Below, piece by piece: positions 50,566 through 59,559 of a stretch of 64,000 bases of DNA. Source of the stretch: a virus; the IMG/VR virus record IMGVR_UViG_3300035698_000221, positions 1-64,000 of that record. The stretch is one strand, 5' to 3'. The notes beneath the pieces were generated by a model. That model ran no database searches and was not told the origin of the DNA. It saw only the letters and a program-made list of their open reading frames with translations. Position numbers and translations under genes: made by a program. Positions within the stretch are counted from its first letter, which is position 1; each line of letters begins with the position of its first letter.

Positions 50566-51112
50566 CATTTCCTGGCGTCATCATACCGTGCCAACTAGTT
50601 GGAGTATTGTGCATGATGTATCCTGTGTTCGAAATGAAAGGAAACTTATATATTTCTGTGTTTTGACTAGAATATATTGAAGTACCACAATCCTCATCTG
50701 CATCGTTAAGATAAACTTGTATGGCTACCCTAATACTATCATTGTCTACATGTGGTGGAATTATATATTCTGTACCATCCTCCCACATGTTACAATGTTG
50801 AAAGTCTACCTGGTGTCCTATTGCTTCCGATATTACTGGGCTTAGTTGTTGAAAAGCATAATGCATACGTCTATATGGACTAGTTGATACCTGATCCCAG
50901 TGTACTGCACGTCTTGGTATATCAAATTCTAATTGCTCAGTCTCCCACTTCTGATTTGCCGCCATAAAGTCTCTTATGTCAACTATAATATCATCTGGCA
51001 ACACGTTTTCTATACGCCATGCCCACGATGCAATACGAGTTCTGTTTGCGATCGATTCAGCGGCATGTTTTGCTGTTCTTTGAATGTAATTAAAGTTTTC
51101 TAATAAATGCAT
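50534..51112 (-). CDS. 2OG-Fe(II) oxygenase-like protein
   Basis: 192 aa; start ATG 51112 overlaps the previous stop (TAATG). YIIPPHVDNDSIRVAIQVYL gives the HxD motif, and TGYIMHNTPTSWHGM followed by VRRSLYANYR supplies the distal His and Arg. One of four such oxygenase-like genes in the window. Confidence 0.8.
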   Translation of the reverse strand: MHLLENFNYIQRTAKHAAESIANRTRIASWAWRIENVLPDDIIVDIRDFMAANQKWETEQLEFDIPRRAVHWDQVSTSPYRRMHYAFQQLSPVISEAIGHQVDFQHCNMWEDGTEYIIPPHVDNDSIRVAIQVYLNDADEDCGTSIYSSQNTEIYKFPFISNTGYIMHNTPTSWHGMMTPGNVRRSLYANYR

Positions 51113-51372
51113 TAACTGTCGTCTTTCTTTGTTAATTCCCACAATGTTTTTAATTGCAATAGAGCATCCTGTAAGGTAACATTATCCTTTGCCTCGTGCA
51201 TTAGCTGATTAAACCCTCGTACATCTATATACCATGATGGTATTGTGTCTCGTCTACCCACAAGAGTACGTGCAATTTGACCTGGACTACGTTCGTAGAC
51301 CGTTTGTCCGCCATCTGGAGATTCAAATATCACTAATTCTCTATATATTATCTCAAAACTATCGTTATTCAA
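51112..51372 (-). CDS. Hypothetical protein, 86 aa
   Basis: ELVIFESPDGGQTVYERSPG then TIPSWYIDVRGFNQLMHEA. A small protein found next to the helicase gene in T4-like marine phages; overlaps helicase end by 8 nt. Confidence 0.72.
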   Translation of the reverse strand: MNNDSFEIIYRELVIFESPDGGQTVYERSPGQIARTLVGRRDTIPSWYIDVRGFNQLMHEAKDNVTLQDALLQLKTLWELTKKDDS

Positions 51373-52735
51373 CTTTCCTCAGCCCAGCCAACATAGACTT
51401 GAGCTTAGAACTATCGACTTGAGCTGTGACCTTGGGTGCTTCTGTAGTTGTTGATGATTTTGTTTTTATTTGATTCATAATACCCGATTGTCGTTGGTTA
51501 GTCTGCTCTTCTTCACCTGCGTCGATAATTCTCAGCGTCTCCATGTTGTACTCTAAATCAATCTTTTGTCCAACACCACTAGAACTACGAGTCTTCATTA
51601 ACTGTATCTGATATCGTCCACGTTCACGCATTGCTCTTGACGTAAATATACCAAACACGTTGTCAGCAGTATTTATTTTGCTTAACCCACCAGATATGTG
51701 GCTATGATCAAATTCTATTTCTTCAACCGCACTGCGATTTAATTGTGATGCGGTTACCATCAGTATGTTAAATTCTTTTGCTAGATTACGTAGTTCTTCA
51801 CTCACATACTTGTCTTTAACAAACAAGTCACTTGGACTTACCTTTGCACTAACTGGCATAACCAAGTCCAAATAGTCTACCATGATAAAGTCTGCTTTTT
51901 GTCCTGTCTGTACTTCCAGTTCTTTCAAGTACGCTCTAATTTGATTAACGTTGCTCTGTGCCGGCATGTACTTGATGCGTAGGCTACCTGACTTCTTACC
52001 AACCATTTTGATCTTCATCTCCACAGTATCGATCTCTTTAAATATTTCACGTGTGCTGACATTAGACAACATGCTGTCTATACGCATAGCACACAAGCCT
52101 TCACTAAGTTCTAGTGTTAGGAATACCCCGTTAAGTCCTTGTATAATCCAGTTAATAGCAAGGTTTTGCATAAACAAACTCTTACCACTACCACTGCCAC
52201 CAGCAAAGATGTTTAACTCGCCTTTGTTAAAGCCACCAAACAGTTTCTTATCCAGTGTGGGCCAGCCTGTACTTACTTGTCCGTTGTTGTCCCTTAGTAA
52301 ACTAAGTCTAGCCTTAGGATCCTCAAAATAGTCTATGCCTAGATCTTTTGTTAAACTAATTTGTACTGCGTCTTTAATTAATTTCTCAACAGGATCATAG
52401 TCACCTTTTTCCAAGTAGTCAGCCGCCTTCAGTATGGCACGTTCAAGTTCTTGTCTGCGACTAAATCCTTCAAATTCTTCTAGAAACCAGTCATGTTGTG
52501 CTTCCTGCACTTCACCAACGTCTTTAAGCTCTACACCAGATGTTGCTTTTACCTGATCTTTATTAGGCAGAGACTTGTGTTTGTCTGTGTACTCTTGTAT
52601 AAACCTGGCTGTGTCCTGTAGACTTCTATCAAAGTTAGCAGGGTTAAAGATGTTTCCAACACGCACAAACATTTGAGCGTCTGCCATCATCATTTCTAAA
52701 AATAGTTTTTGTAAATCTGCACTGTAATTCTTCAT
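51365..52735 (-). CDS. 41: Replicative DNA helicase, gp41/DnaB-like
   Basis: 456 aa. Walker A NIFAGGSGSGKSLFMQN within GGFNKGELNIF, Walker B ADFIMVDYLDLVMP, and the DnaB-type motif ILMVTASQLNRSAVEEIEF. N-terminal helical domain of about 150 residues. Unwinds DNA at the fork with the primase encoded 1.7 kb upstream. Confidence 0.94.
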   Translation of the reverse strand: MKNYSADLQKLFLEMMMADAQMFVRVGNIFNPANFDRSLQDTARFIQEYTDKHKSLPNKDQVKATSGVELKDVGEVQEAQHDWFLEEFEGFSRRQELERAILKAADYLEKGDYDPVEKLIKDAVQISLTKDLGIDYFEDPKARLSLLRDNNGQVSTGWPTLDKKLFGGFNKGELNIFAGGSGSGKSLFMQNLAINWIIQGLNGVFLTLELSEGLCAMRIDSMLSNVSTREIFKEIDTVEMKIKMVGKKSGSLRIKYMPAQSNVNQIRAYLKELEVQTGQKADFIMVDYLDLVMPVSAKVSPSDLFVKDKYVSEELRNLAKEFNILMVTASQLNRSAVEEIEFDHSHISGGLSKINTADNVFGIFTSRAMRERGRYQIQLMKTRSSSGVGQKIDLEYNMETLRIIDAGEEEQTNQRQSGIMNQIKTKSSTTTEAPKVTAQVDSSKLKSMLAGLRKVE

Positions 52736-52743
52736 ATTAATTA

Positions 52744-53382
52744 TTATACATTAAATTTGTTAAAATGTGTATCTTTTGTGTAGTCAAAACCGATGACAGA
52801 ACCGTTTAACTCGTGCCTATCTAACTTGTACATGCCCTCAATAAACTCACCTGGTTGTACACTGGCATCATAAAGACTGTCAGGATTTACGCCGCAAAAA
52901 CATGCTCGATCAGTGTTGCCAAACTGTTTCATTATAAGGTAGCTCTGATACTTATTCCCTATGTAGTCATTATGTGTGATATCTGCATGGTTGTAAACAT
53001 AAGAACTTGTCATCCAGGCTACTACTGCATTTAAATCTAACGTAATTGACTGTATAAGATGAAATGGAAATATAACACTATTGTAGTATTGCTGATTCCA
53101 TCGCTTACCCAACTTCCATAACTCCAGTGTGCTTAGTTTGCCAAAGCTCTGAGTACTTAATGCACTTCCATTGTGGTTAAAAAATACAAAATCTATTCTG
53201 GGCAACTGTTGTAACTGTCGTTCTATTACAGCAGGATTAAGAGTATCCCAGTCTAATAATATATTATTAACACCATCTACGTCCACACTGCTAATACTGT
53301 GTACACTATGTCCACGTTGCACTAAACTATCTAATATAGTTCTACCAAACTTTTTACCACAACCTACTAGCAAAATGTTCAT
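52744..53382 (-). CDS. SDR-like Rossmann oxidoreductase
   Basis: 212 aa. MNILLVGCGKKFGRTILDSL is a nucleotide-binding start; FVFFNHNGSALS replaces the NNAG motif and YIGNKYQSYLIMK offers a YxxxK-like pair. Overlaps the radical-SAM gene by 4 nt, so they may act together. Substrate unknown. Confidence 0.75.
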   Translation of the reverse strand: MNILLVGCGKKFGRTILDSLVQRGHSVHSISSVDVDGVNNILLDWDTLNPAVIERQLQQLPRIDFVFFNHNGSALSTQSFGKLSTLELWKLGKRWNQQYYNSVIFPFHLIQSITLDLNAVVAWMTSSYVYNHADITHNDYIGNKYQSYLIMKQFGNTDRACFCGVNPDSLYDASVQPGEFIEGMYKLDRHELNGSVIGFDYTKDTHFNKFNV

Positions 53383-54497
53383 AGTTCAGGAAATACCTCT
53401 TGCCAGTTGCCTGGAAACTGTGTAAAGAAAGATGTATAGTCATCTGCCTTATCACAATTTAATTCTTGTAGGCAAGCATCTAACTCATTACATAAGTTTG
53501 CATTATCAGCAAACTCCTGTTTATGTGCAAGTATTTTAGTTTTACAATCTTCTTTAAGGGAGTGTGATAGGTTGCGACACTTAATAACAGTATGGTCCAT
53601 GAGGACTTGGTTAATTGTAAAATCTGTTATACCAAAATTATTGTGGAAAAACTTCTGACAGTCTGTCAGATACAACGCACTTGCTATGAAGAACACACTG
53701 TTTAACCTAAACTTAGCGTGACTCTGCTGTAACCATGTTAGATTTGTTAGGAACTTCTGCCAGTCTGCCCCACGTCTAATATAATTAAACCTATCTGCTG
53801 TAGAGTCAGCACTTATTGTAAACAATACATTTTTAAACTTTAATATTTCGTTTATTATGGCATTGTCTTGTTCGAACATCATGTTAGTGTTAATTCTAAA
53901 CTGACAATCTATATTCTTGTCCAAACGCTTTAACAGTCTTTGATTATGCTTAATGAGGGTAGGCTCACCGCCACTCAGGTATATTTCTTTAAGGTTGTGC
54001 TGGTTGTCGACAATTATGTCTATTATCTTGTCTGCTTGGTCATTGGGTGTATGTAAGACTGGTTTGCCCTGTTCCTGTGCAATACTGCTACTCTGATTTG
54101 CCCAACACGTAATACACTTTAAGTTACAGGTAGAACTCCAATGTAGATCAACTGCTCTTAGTTGGAATGCAGAATCGTCACTGTAATCTATGTCCTCAAA
54201 CTTAAACATGGGATTGTAAAGATCTCTTAGGTACTTGTGATCACTTTCGTCCTCGTGTCTGGTGCAATGTGTGCAATTTTTATGCGGCTTATCCTGATAC
54301 AGAGTTTGTCTTATATCCTTTACTACAGGGCTATGTAAAATGCTATCAATGTTGTCGGTGGATAAGTTGCCCAACGTATCCATACCATGTACGCAGGTTT
54401 TTACTGTGCCATCCATTTCAACTTTGAAGTGGTTCCAGGGCACCGCACAAAAATTGCGTGACTGTTTAAAAAGAAAAAACTTTTGTTTTGGGTCCAT
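53379..54497 (-). CDS. Radical SAM protein with N-terminal auxiliary cysteines
   Basis: 372 aa. Auxiliary Cys at C17, C35, C75 and C78 and the SAM cluster C124, C128, C131 (STCNLKCITCWA), followed by LSGGEPTLI. Same design as 1955-3220 and 8495-10000. Lies between the SDR and primase genes, all overlapping by 1-4 nt. Substrate unknown. Confidence 0.88.
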   Translation of the reverse strand: MDPKQKFFLFKQSRNFCAVPWNHFKVEMDGTVKTCVHGMDTLGNLSTDNIDSILHSPVVKDIRQTLYQDKPHKNCTHCTRHEDESDHKYLRDLYNPMFKFEDIDYSDDSAFQLRAVDLHWSSTCNLKCITCWANQSSSIAQEQGKPVLHTPNDQADKIIDIIVDNQHNLKEIYLSGGEPTLIKHNQRLLKRLDKNIDCQFRINTNMMFEQDNAIINEILKFKNVLFTISADSTADRFNYIRRGADWQKFLTNLTWLQQSHAKFRLNSVFFIASALYLTDCQKFFHNNFGITDFTINQVLMDHTVIKCRNLSHSLKEDCKTKILAHKQEFADNANLCNELDACLQELNCDKADDYTSFFTQFPGNWQEVFPEL

Positions 54498-55522
54498 TAT
54501 TTTATTGCTTTACGCATTAAATTAATCTTTAGTTTACTTGCCTGTGCGTTATCTAAGATGTTTTTTACTACAAATAATTTACCATATCGTTGTACCGCTT
54601 CTCCAACATCTTTACAGGTTTCTGACCATGTAGGGAAACTAACTTCCCAGTCATATTCTATTGCGTCTTGTATCATACGCTGTCCTGCTCGATCAAAGTC
54701 TGGTACCACAATTACTCGTTTACCCAACCTATCAATTATTTCAGCCTGTGTGTCGTTTATGTTATTACTTAATATAGCAACTCCATCAACTGCCATTGCA
54801 TCAAAAGGACCTTCACACACAATAACAAACTTGGTGTCCTTGGTTTGTGCATCTGTATTGAATACATAATTGCTATCATAACTGTTAAAGTACTTGGGCT
54901 TTATGCTGGGATCCATTGCTCTTGCAGTATATCCTATTATCTTGTCCTGCCAGGTAAACGGTATAATAACTCGCCTATCCATATTAACATTACTGCTGGT
55001 GCTATAAAATATAGGATAGCGTTGTGTGTTAATCTTTCGCTCAACTGCATAGCCGACAACATCTCTGAAGTTCTGAGTTATTTCGTAATTGGGATCTAAT
55101 GCCATCATTGTGGCAACTTGTCTAATATCTGCACTTTCTTCAGGCAGTGGCCTTGGGTCGAACTCTATTTTTTCCTGCTGTTTGTCAATCTCTTCAACAA
55201 CATCAACAAGCTCTTCTCTGATACGCATGGCTTCAAACACCAAACGTTGTACATCATTCTGTGCTACCCCAAACCAGGATAACAGTCTACGAAACTTGAA
55301 GTTAAAATGCCACCCTGGACGCCAGGTGCTTTTAAAATTACAGTTAAAACAGTGGTAGGATATCGAACCGTCTGGTGCAGTTATAATACCGCCCCTACCT
55401 CTGGTGTCTTGACTATGGCCTAAATGTGTACAGCACTGTGCATTAAAGCTAGTCCAGCCACTTGGTGCTGTCTTGCGTTTTGAGGGCAATTTATCTAAGA
55501 CTGTTTGCTGTATAATATTCAC
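54497..55522 (-). CDS. 61: DNA primase, gp61-like
   Basis: 341 aa. N-terminal Cys/His zinc ribbon (CCTHLGHSQD...YHCFNCNF), and a Toprim domain with FVIVCEGPFDAMAVDGVAIL and VIVVPDFDRAGQRM. Makes RNA primers with the gp41 helicase. Confidence 0.93.
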   Translation of the reverse strand: MNIIQQTVLDKLPSKRKTAPSGWTSFNAQCCTHLGHSQDTRGRGGIITAPDGSISYHCFNCNFKSTWRPGWHFNFKFRRLLSWFGVAQNDVQRLVFEAMRIREELVDVVEEIDKQQEKIEFDPRPLPEESADIRQVATMMALDPNYEITQNFRDVVGYAVERKINTQRYPIFYSTSSNVNMDRRVIIPFTWQDKIIGYTARAMDPSIKPKYFNSYDSNYVFNTDAQTKDTKFVIVCEGPFDAMAVDGVAILSNNINDTQAEIIDRLGKRVIVVPDFDRAGQRMIQDAIEYDWEVSFPTWSETCKDVGEAVQRYGKLFVVKNILDNAQASKLKINLMRKAIK

Positions 55523-56244
55523 TATATAAGTTTACACTCTTTCATAAAACTTATCAAGTATTTTGCTATAAATTGGTGACCAAGCTCGTTGGGATGTTCT
55601 CCCCATGCCCAGACTTTATGTCCTTCCATTGCTCGGTGTGTGCATACATCCATCATACTCCATTCTGTAACAAACTTGTCGTCGATGTTGCCTTGAGTGC
55701 GTTTTGGAAAAACAGGAGCATACACCCATTTCATATTACGTTCTTTACAAAGTGCTCTTGATGACATAACAAAATCCAATAACGTATAATCATGCAGTTC
55801 TGGACCACTGCTATGCACCAAATGTCTTTTCCAGTGTTCAACTAAAGGCTGGTGCTGATCACCGTATTGCAAGTAGCCACTGCTTAGCCATTGCTTGTCC
55901 TTTGCTGAGTAAAAACTGTATCTCTCATGTGAGGTTGTGGCAAATATTATTAGACTGTCTGAACAATCTTTGGGTTGCTGGTGCACCCATTCTATAAATT
56001 TAACACGCATACCTATTAAACTATCGGCAGGTTTAGATAAATTTAAAACAGGAGTACCTAATGCTTTTTCGAGTAGACTGGAATATCTATGTTCTTCTCT
56101 GTAAGGAAGATTTTCGTGAAAGTATTTGTATTCAGCGTCGTCAACGCCGTAACCTTCACTTTCTAATTTAGGAACAAGTGCAGGATCAACTAAATCTGAT
56201 CCGTAAGTCCAACTGTCGCCAAAACATACTATACGTTTAGCCAC
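55522..56244 (-). CDS. SGNH/GDSL hydrolase-like protein
   Basis: 240 aa. Block I is IVCFGDSWTYGSDL, with Ser as nucleophile, and block V is EHPNELGHQFIAK with a His. Esterase or acyl-group removal on glycans is likely. Overlaps primase by 1 nt. A second SGNH-like gene is at 59543-60277. Confidence 0.8.
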   Translation of the reverse strand: MAKRIVCFGDSWTYGSDLVDPALVPKLESEGYGVDDAEYKYFHENLPYREEHRYSSLLEKALGTPVLNLSKPADSLIGMRVKFIEWVHQQPKDCSDSLIIFATTSHERYSFYSAKDKQWLSSGYLQYGDQHQPLVEHWKRHLVHSSGPELHDYTLLDFVMSSRALCKERNMKWVYAPVFPKRTQGNIDDKFVTEWSMMDVCTHRAMEGHKVWAWGEHPNELGHQFIAKYLISFMKECKLI

Positions 56245-56995
56245 GATATAGTATTTTGGTTATACTCCCTGAAGTTTTTACTTGAGTGAACCTTACAGCT
56301 CTATAGTTACCTGTCCAGGTTGCATAGTACGTACCTGTTGCACTGGCATATGTTTTTGTCTGTACGGTAAAGTAATTTGCACTAGCGTAGTTTGGAGTAT
56401 CGTCCAGTGTGCCTTCAATAAGGATATTACCTGTATAGTTGCTTAGGTAAAATGCCGCAGTATGCAACTTACTACCCTGGTTGGAACTCTTGTCACTGAT
56501 AACATAACTTGTTACATTACTATCAGCATTAACAGTGAGCTCAGTTGAGGCTGTAAACGTTGGATAGTGACCATCTAATACTTGCAGTGTGCCACGCACC
56601 CCATAGTTGTCGTCAGCATATGCAATCTCGTCATTACCCTCACCACTTGTTACTGCCACGGTGTAATTGTAATAGGTAGCAGGTAAGTCCAGTAAGTTAT
56701 TGTCATCTAGTGTCACTAGTGCCTGACCTTTACTGGCACTATGAATAATGGCAGTGGTTGTGCTATAAACCGAATTAGTCTCTGGATTTAGCACATTTAA
56801 CTTAATTGTACGATCGCTGATATTAATGGGTTTCTGATCTTGGTTTTTAATTTCGATTAAGAATTTATTTGCTACCCCACGGTAGGCTTTTATGTCTCTA
56901 TTATACACACTGACTGTCCTTCTGTTGGTGTCCAAAAGTTCTACTATTTGGCAAGGTATCTTTTGCCTATATAAATATTGAGTAATGAATTGCAT
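56237..56995 (-). CDS. Virion protein, fibre or BppU-like domain
   Basis: 252 aa from ATG 56995; a GTG at 56908 with AGAAGG upstream is an alternative that starts right at the conserved part YNRDIKAYRGVANKFLIEI. The domain KNQDQKPINISDRTIKLNVL resembles BppU-like baseplate modules; the C-terminus is a beta sandwich (YTGNILIEGTLDDTP, YYATWTGNYRAVRFTQV). Probably a baseplate or fibre component. Confidence 0.75.
   Translation of the reverse strand: MQFITQYLYRQKIPCQIVELLDTNRRTVSVYNRDIKAYRGVANKFLIEIKNQDQKPINISDRTIKLNVLNPETNSVYSTTTAIIHSASKGQALVTLDDNNLLDLPATYYNYTVAVTSGEGNDEIAYADDNYGVRGTLQVLDGHYPTFTASTELTVNADSNVTSYVISDKSSNQGSKLHTAAFYLSNYTGNILIEGTLDDTPNYASANYFTVQTKTYASATGTYYATWTGNYRAVRFTQVKTSGSITKILYRG
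56970..56977 (+). promoter_or_regulatory. Late promoter TATAAATA on plus strand
   Basis: Exact TATAAATA, 31 nt upstream of the GTG at 57008. An opposing AATAAATA lies on the minus strand at 56999-57006, so two divergent or facing late promoters overlap here. Confidence 0.65.
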
Positions 56996-57007
56996 ATTGT
57001 ATTTATT

Positions 57008-57388
57008 GTGACAGACAACAAATTCCATCAACTCTTAGACAAATATCCTTTTTTGAGTTATGTTGTCTATGGAGGCAACGATTACATCGGCATAATACAA
57101 AATTACGATGAAATTATTACCACGCTATATGATTATTCTGCGTTAAAGTCCCCTGAAGAACGTCTACAATTCTTAGAACTGGCAGATTCCTGGTGGTGGG
57201 AATCTAATAGATTAATGCCTATTAATGTGTTTTTAAAAAACGACTGGAAAGTATTTAAGGTATTCCTTAAAACGTTTAACAGCAAAGACGTTGTTATTAA
57301 GTATGGTCCTCAGTTGAGTCTTAAAAACCTAAGTTTAAAACGAACAAAACGTAGGGCAATAACACTAGTACGAAAACCTACCCAATAG
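57008..57388 (+). CDS. Conserved marine myophage protein, 126 aa
   Basis: GTG start at 57008 (VTDNKFHQLLDKYPFLSYVV). DSWWWESNRLMPINVFLKND and then KRTKRRAITLVRKP are strongly conserved features I know from T4-like cyanophages. Basic C-terminus suggests nucleic-acid or RNA polymerase contact; function unknown. Its end overlaps the convergent gene by 11 nt. Confidence 0.75.
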   Translation: MTDNKFHQLLDKYPFLSYVVYGGNDYIGIIQNYDEIITTLYDYSALKSPEERLQFLELADSWWWESNRLMPINVFLKNDWKVFKVFLKTFNSKDVVIKYGPQLSLKNLSLKRTKRRAITLVRKPTQ

Positions 57389-58313
57389 CATCAAAAATTA
57401 TAGATGTGTTGTCTATACGGGGCAAATCTGTCAGTACTCCTCCTAATTTTGCATTTAAGTAAGATTCCTGCATTATTGTTAAATCAATACGCACACCCCT
57501 AGACTGTTCTAATATGTCGTCTACCTCTTTCTTTAATCCCACACACTGCTGTCTTTTCACAAAAGTTTCGTGAAAGTGTCGTGAATCCTTGAGATTCCTA
57601 GACAGTTCTTTCTTATCCACCAATGTTAACCCAAACTGTTTTGCAATATCATCTATGTGTTGCAACATGTTATCAGTATTAAAGATATCTAAAAACGGTA
57701 ACTTGTAAACGTTTTGATTGCTTGTGTACACAACCTCATCTTGTTTTTGCATAAATGGGTTAACTCCGGAGAACCAGTTAGTAAAGTACTTACGCAGTAG
57801 AGGTCCACTGGCGTCGGGATATTCCTTGGTTAACAACTTAGGAGAGAACCCAAATTGTTTAGCACATTCGTCAACAATGTGAACTGGTAGTTCGTAAAAT
57901 TCTGTAATAGTCTTAATATTGGGCCAATCAGATCCTTTTACTTCATTGTAGAAGTCTGGTATAACGTCAGTTAGTTTTATAATATCGTCTAGAGCTTGTT
58001 GATAATAATTGTTGGATAACTTACTGATTGTATCTACAGACAGATCCCCTTCCGATCCTAATCTTATTCTTTTAGGCAGATTTAACGATATCTGTGATAT
58101 ATGTAAAAGGTCTTCCTGAGTAAACTCGATATAGATTCTGTTATCACCATCCAGATTGTTTAGTGTGGCATTGTTAACTGAAAAGATACGTTCTTGCATT
58201 GACCTCGTCTGCGCCAAAGTGATACTAAAATTTCCGGTAACAAAAACAGTGTTTAGAGTATACTCAACAAAATCTTGCATACACTCAGCTACGTGATCAA
58301 TATAGATTTTCAT
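57378..58313 (-). CDS. Hypothetical protein, 311 aa
   Basis: Mixed protein: beta part (NRIYIEFTQEDLLHISQISL), then helices (YYQQALDDIIKLTDVIPDFY, PVHIVDECAKQFGFSPKLLT). No motif. It directly follows the mini-DnaE gene (4-nt overlap) and may act with it, for example as a binding partner. Confidence 0.7.
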   Translation of the reverse strand: MKIYIDHVAECMQDFVEYTLNTVFVTGNFSITLAQTRSMQERIFSVNNATLNNLDGDNRIYIEFTQEDLLHISQISLNLPKRIRLGSEGDLSVDTISKLSNNYYQQALDDIIKLTDVIPDFYNEVKGSDWPNIKTITEFYELPVHIVDECAKQFGFSPKLLTKEYPDASGPLLRKYFTNWFSGVNPFMQKQDEVVYTSNQNVYKLPFLDIFNTDNMLQHIDDIAKQFGLTLVDKKELSRNLKDSRHFHETFVKRQQCVGLKKEVDDILEQSRGVRIDLTIMQESYLNAKLGGVLTDLPRIDNTSIIFDAIG

Positions 58314-58879
58314 ATCATATTTAACAAGTTCATATGCACTATTACAAGATATGCATAACTAGTTGCATGACTTTTCTTGAAGTAGTAACTGCCATCTCTG
58401 GGTGTAGTCCATACTTCCTGATTAATAGTCGCCCAGTCTTTGTTTAACAAATACCGTTTACTGGGACGTATGATTGCTAGTACAGCCGCCATCTCATCAA
58501 CAGTCTGAGGTTTTAGTTTTTGAACAATATCATAATGGTTGCTGATATGTATGATGTTCTTTACAAACTCTGGGTCTTGTAATCTAGCCCAGGGAGGCTC
58601 TGTGGCCATTAACACATCAAGCTCTTCTTCTGACTGAATCTGCTGATACACACTAACATTTAGAAAGTCTAGTTTAACATAACCACGCTGTTCTGCTTCT
58701 TTATGGTCAATGCTTGCTAACTTAGTTATTGGGTGTTGTGGTATATTATTTACATACACGCCTGTGTTATGCGGCACAAACTCTTCATTGCGATATATGC
58801 TGGCAGGAATATGTTTAATGTGTTCGAGTATTCGATCTCTGGCACCAAAGTCTATGTCAATATCTGCTTGAAACTTCAT
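58310..58879 (-). CDS. Miniature DnaE (Pol III alpha)-like protein
   Basis: 189 aa, against more than 1000 for DnaE. DnaE palm landmarks appear in the same order: D6/D8/D10 in ADIDIDFGARD (DnaE PDFDIDF), H37-NTGV (H-x-TGV), K69-L-D71-F in GYVKLDFLNVSVY (DnaE K-x-DFLGL), MAAVLAIIRP (DLIA..ALxRP) and F167-KKSHATSYAYL (FNKSHAxxYAL). All three catalytic carboxylate positions seem to be kept. PHP, fingers and beta-binding parts are absent. Activity is unproven; it may be a relic repurposed as a repair or regulatory protein. Confidence 0.7.
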   Translation of the reverse strand: MKFQADIDIDFGARDRILEHIKHIPASIYRNEEFVPHNTGVYVNNIPQHPITKLASIDHKEAEQRGYVKLDFLNVSVYQQIQSEEELDVLMATEPPWARLQDPEFVKNIIHISNHYDIVQKLKPQTVDEMAAVLAIIRPSKRYLLNKDWATINQEVWTTPRDGSYYFKKSHATSYAYLVIVHMNLLNMI

Positions 58880-59559
58880 AGCCTAATGTCCTTAAGTGCC
58901 TGTGTAACCCACTCTGTGTCTGCTACAAAATCTATAAACCTACGTTGCCAGTACTCTGGGTCAATGTAAGGATACACAATAGCAAGTTGTTCTTCATTCA
59001 ATGTATCTAAAAACTCTCGTCCGCTGTCGCTATTAAACACTAGCCATGCGCTTACTCTGCCTGTGCTGATGTGATGACATATACGATTGCTGTTAGCATA
59101 TCTAAAGTAATCCGTAATACCATTCTTAAGTTCAGGATGTTCCTCGCAATAGTCCAACATTTCTTTAACACCACGTTCAAGTGCGTCTTGTGACTGTTCA
59201 CGTTTTATGTAGGGCAACATCCATTCTTGGTACAACTTGTCTTTTGTCCAGTGGTCAATCTTTTTATTGTTTTTCAGTAACCATTCACAAAAGTTCACAA
59301 AGTTTATGGCACGTATGTCTACACAATAACGTCCAAACTTTACAAATGCAATATAGTATGGGCTCTTAGCAAAGTCCTCGTAGTCTTTAGTACGTGCTGA
59401 CCCTTGAGTTATCTCATAAAAACGCTTATATGCCCTGAGTCCAAACTGCACACCTGTTTCAGACTCTTGTTGTACTCTACGTTTGGGCTCGCAAAGATGT
59501 ACCGCAAGTGTTGATTCCTTGCGATAGCTCTTGGTACAATACTTACAGGTGTAACTCAT
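58876..59559 (-). CDS. C2H2-type zinc-finger phage protein, 227 aa
   Basis: Starts SYTCKYCTKSYRKESTLAVH with a C-x2-C...H-x-C/H finger (residues 5-23), followed by a helical domain (AYKRFYEITQG, DALERGVKEMLDYCEEHPEL). Known as a conserved hypothetical in T4-like marine phages. DNA or RNA binding is likely. Overlaps neighbours by 4-17 nt. Confidence 0.75.
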   Translation of the reverse strand: MSYTCKYCTKSYRKESTLAVHLCEPKRRVQQESETGVQFGLRAYKRFYEITQGSARTKDYEDFAKSPYYIAFVKFGRYCVDIRAINFVNFCEWLLKNNKKIDHWTKDKLYQEWMLPYIKREQSQDALERGVKEMLDYCEEHPELKNGITDYFRYANSNRICHHISTGRVSAWLVFNSDSGREFLDTLNEEQLAIVYPYIDPEYWQRRFIDFVADTEWVTQALKDIRL

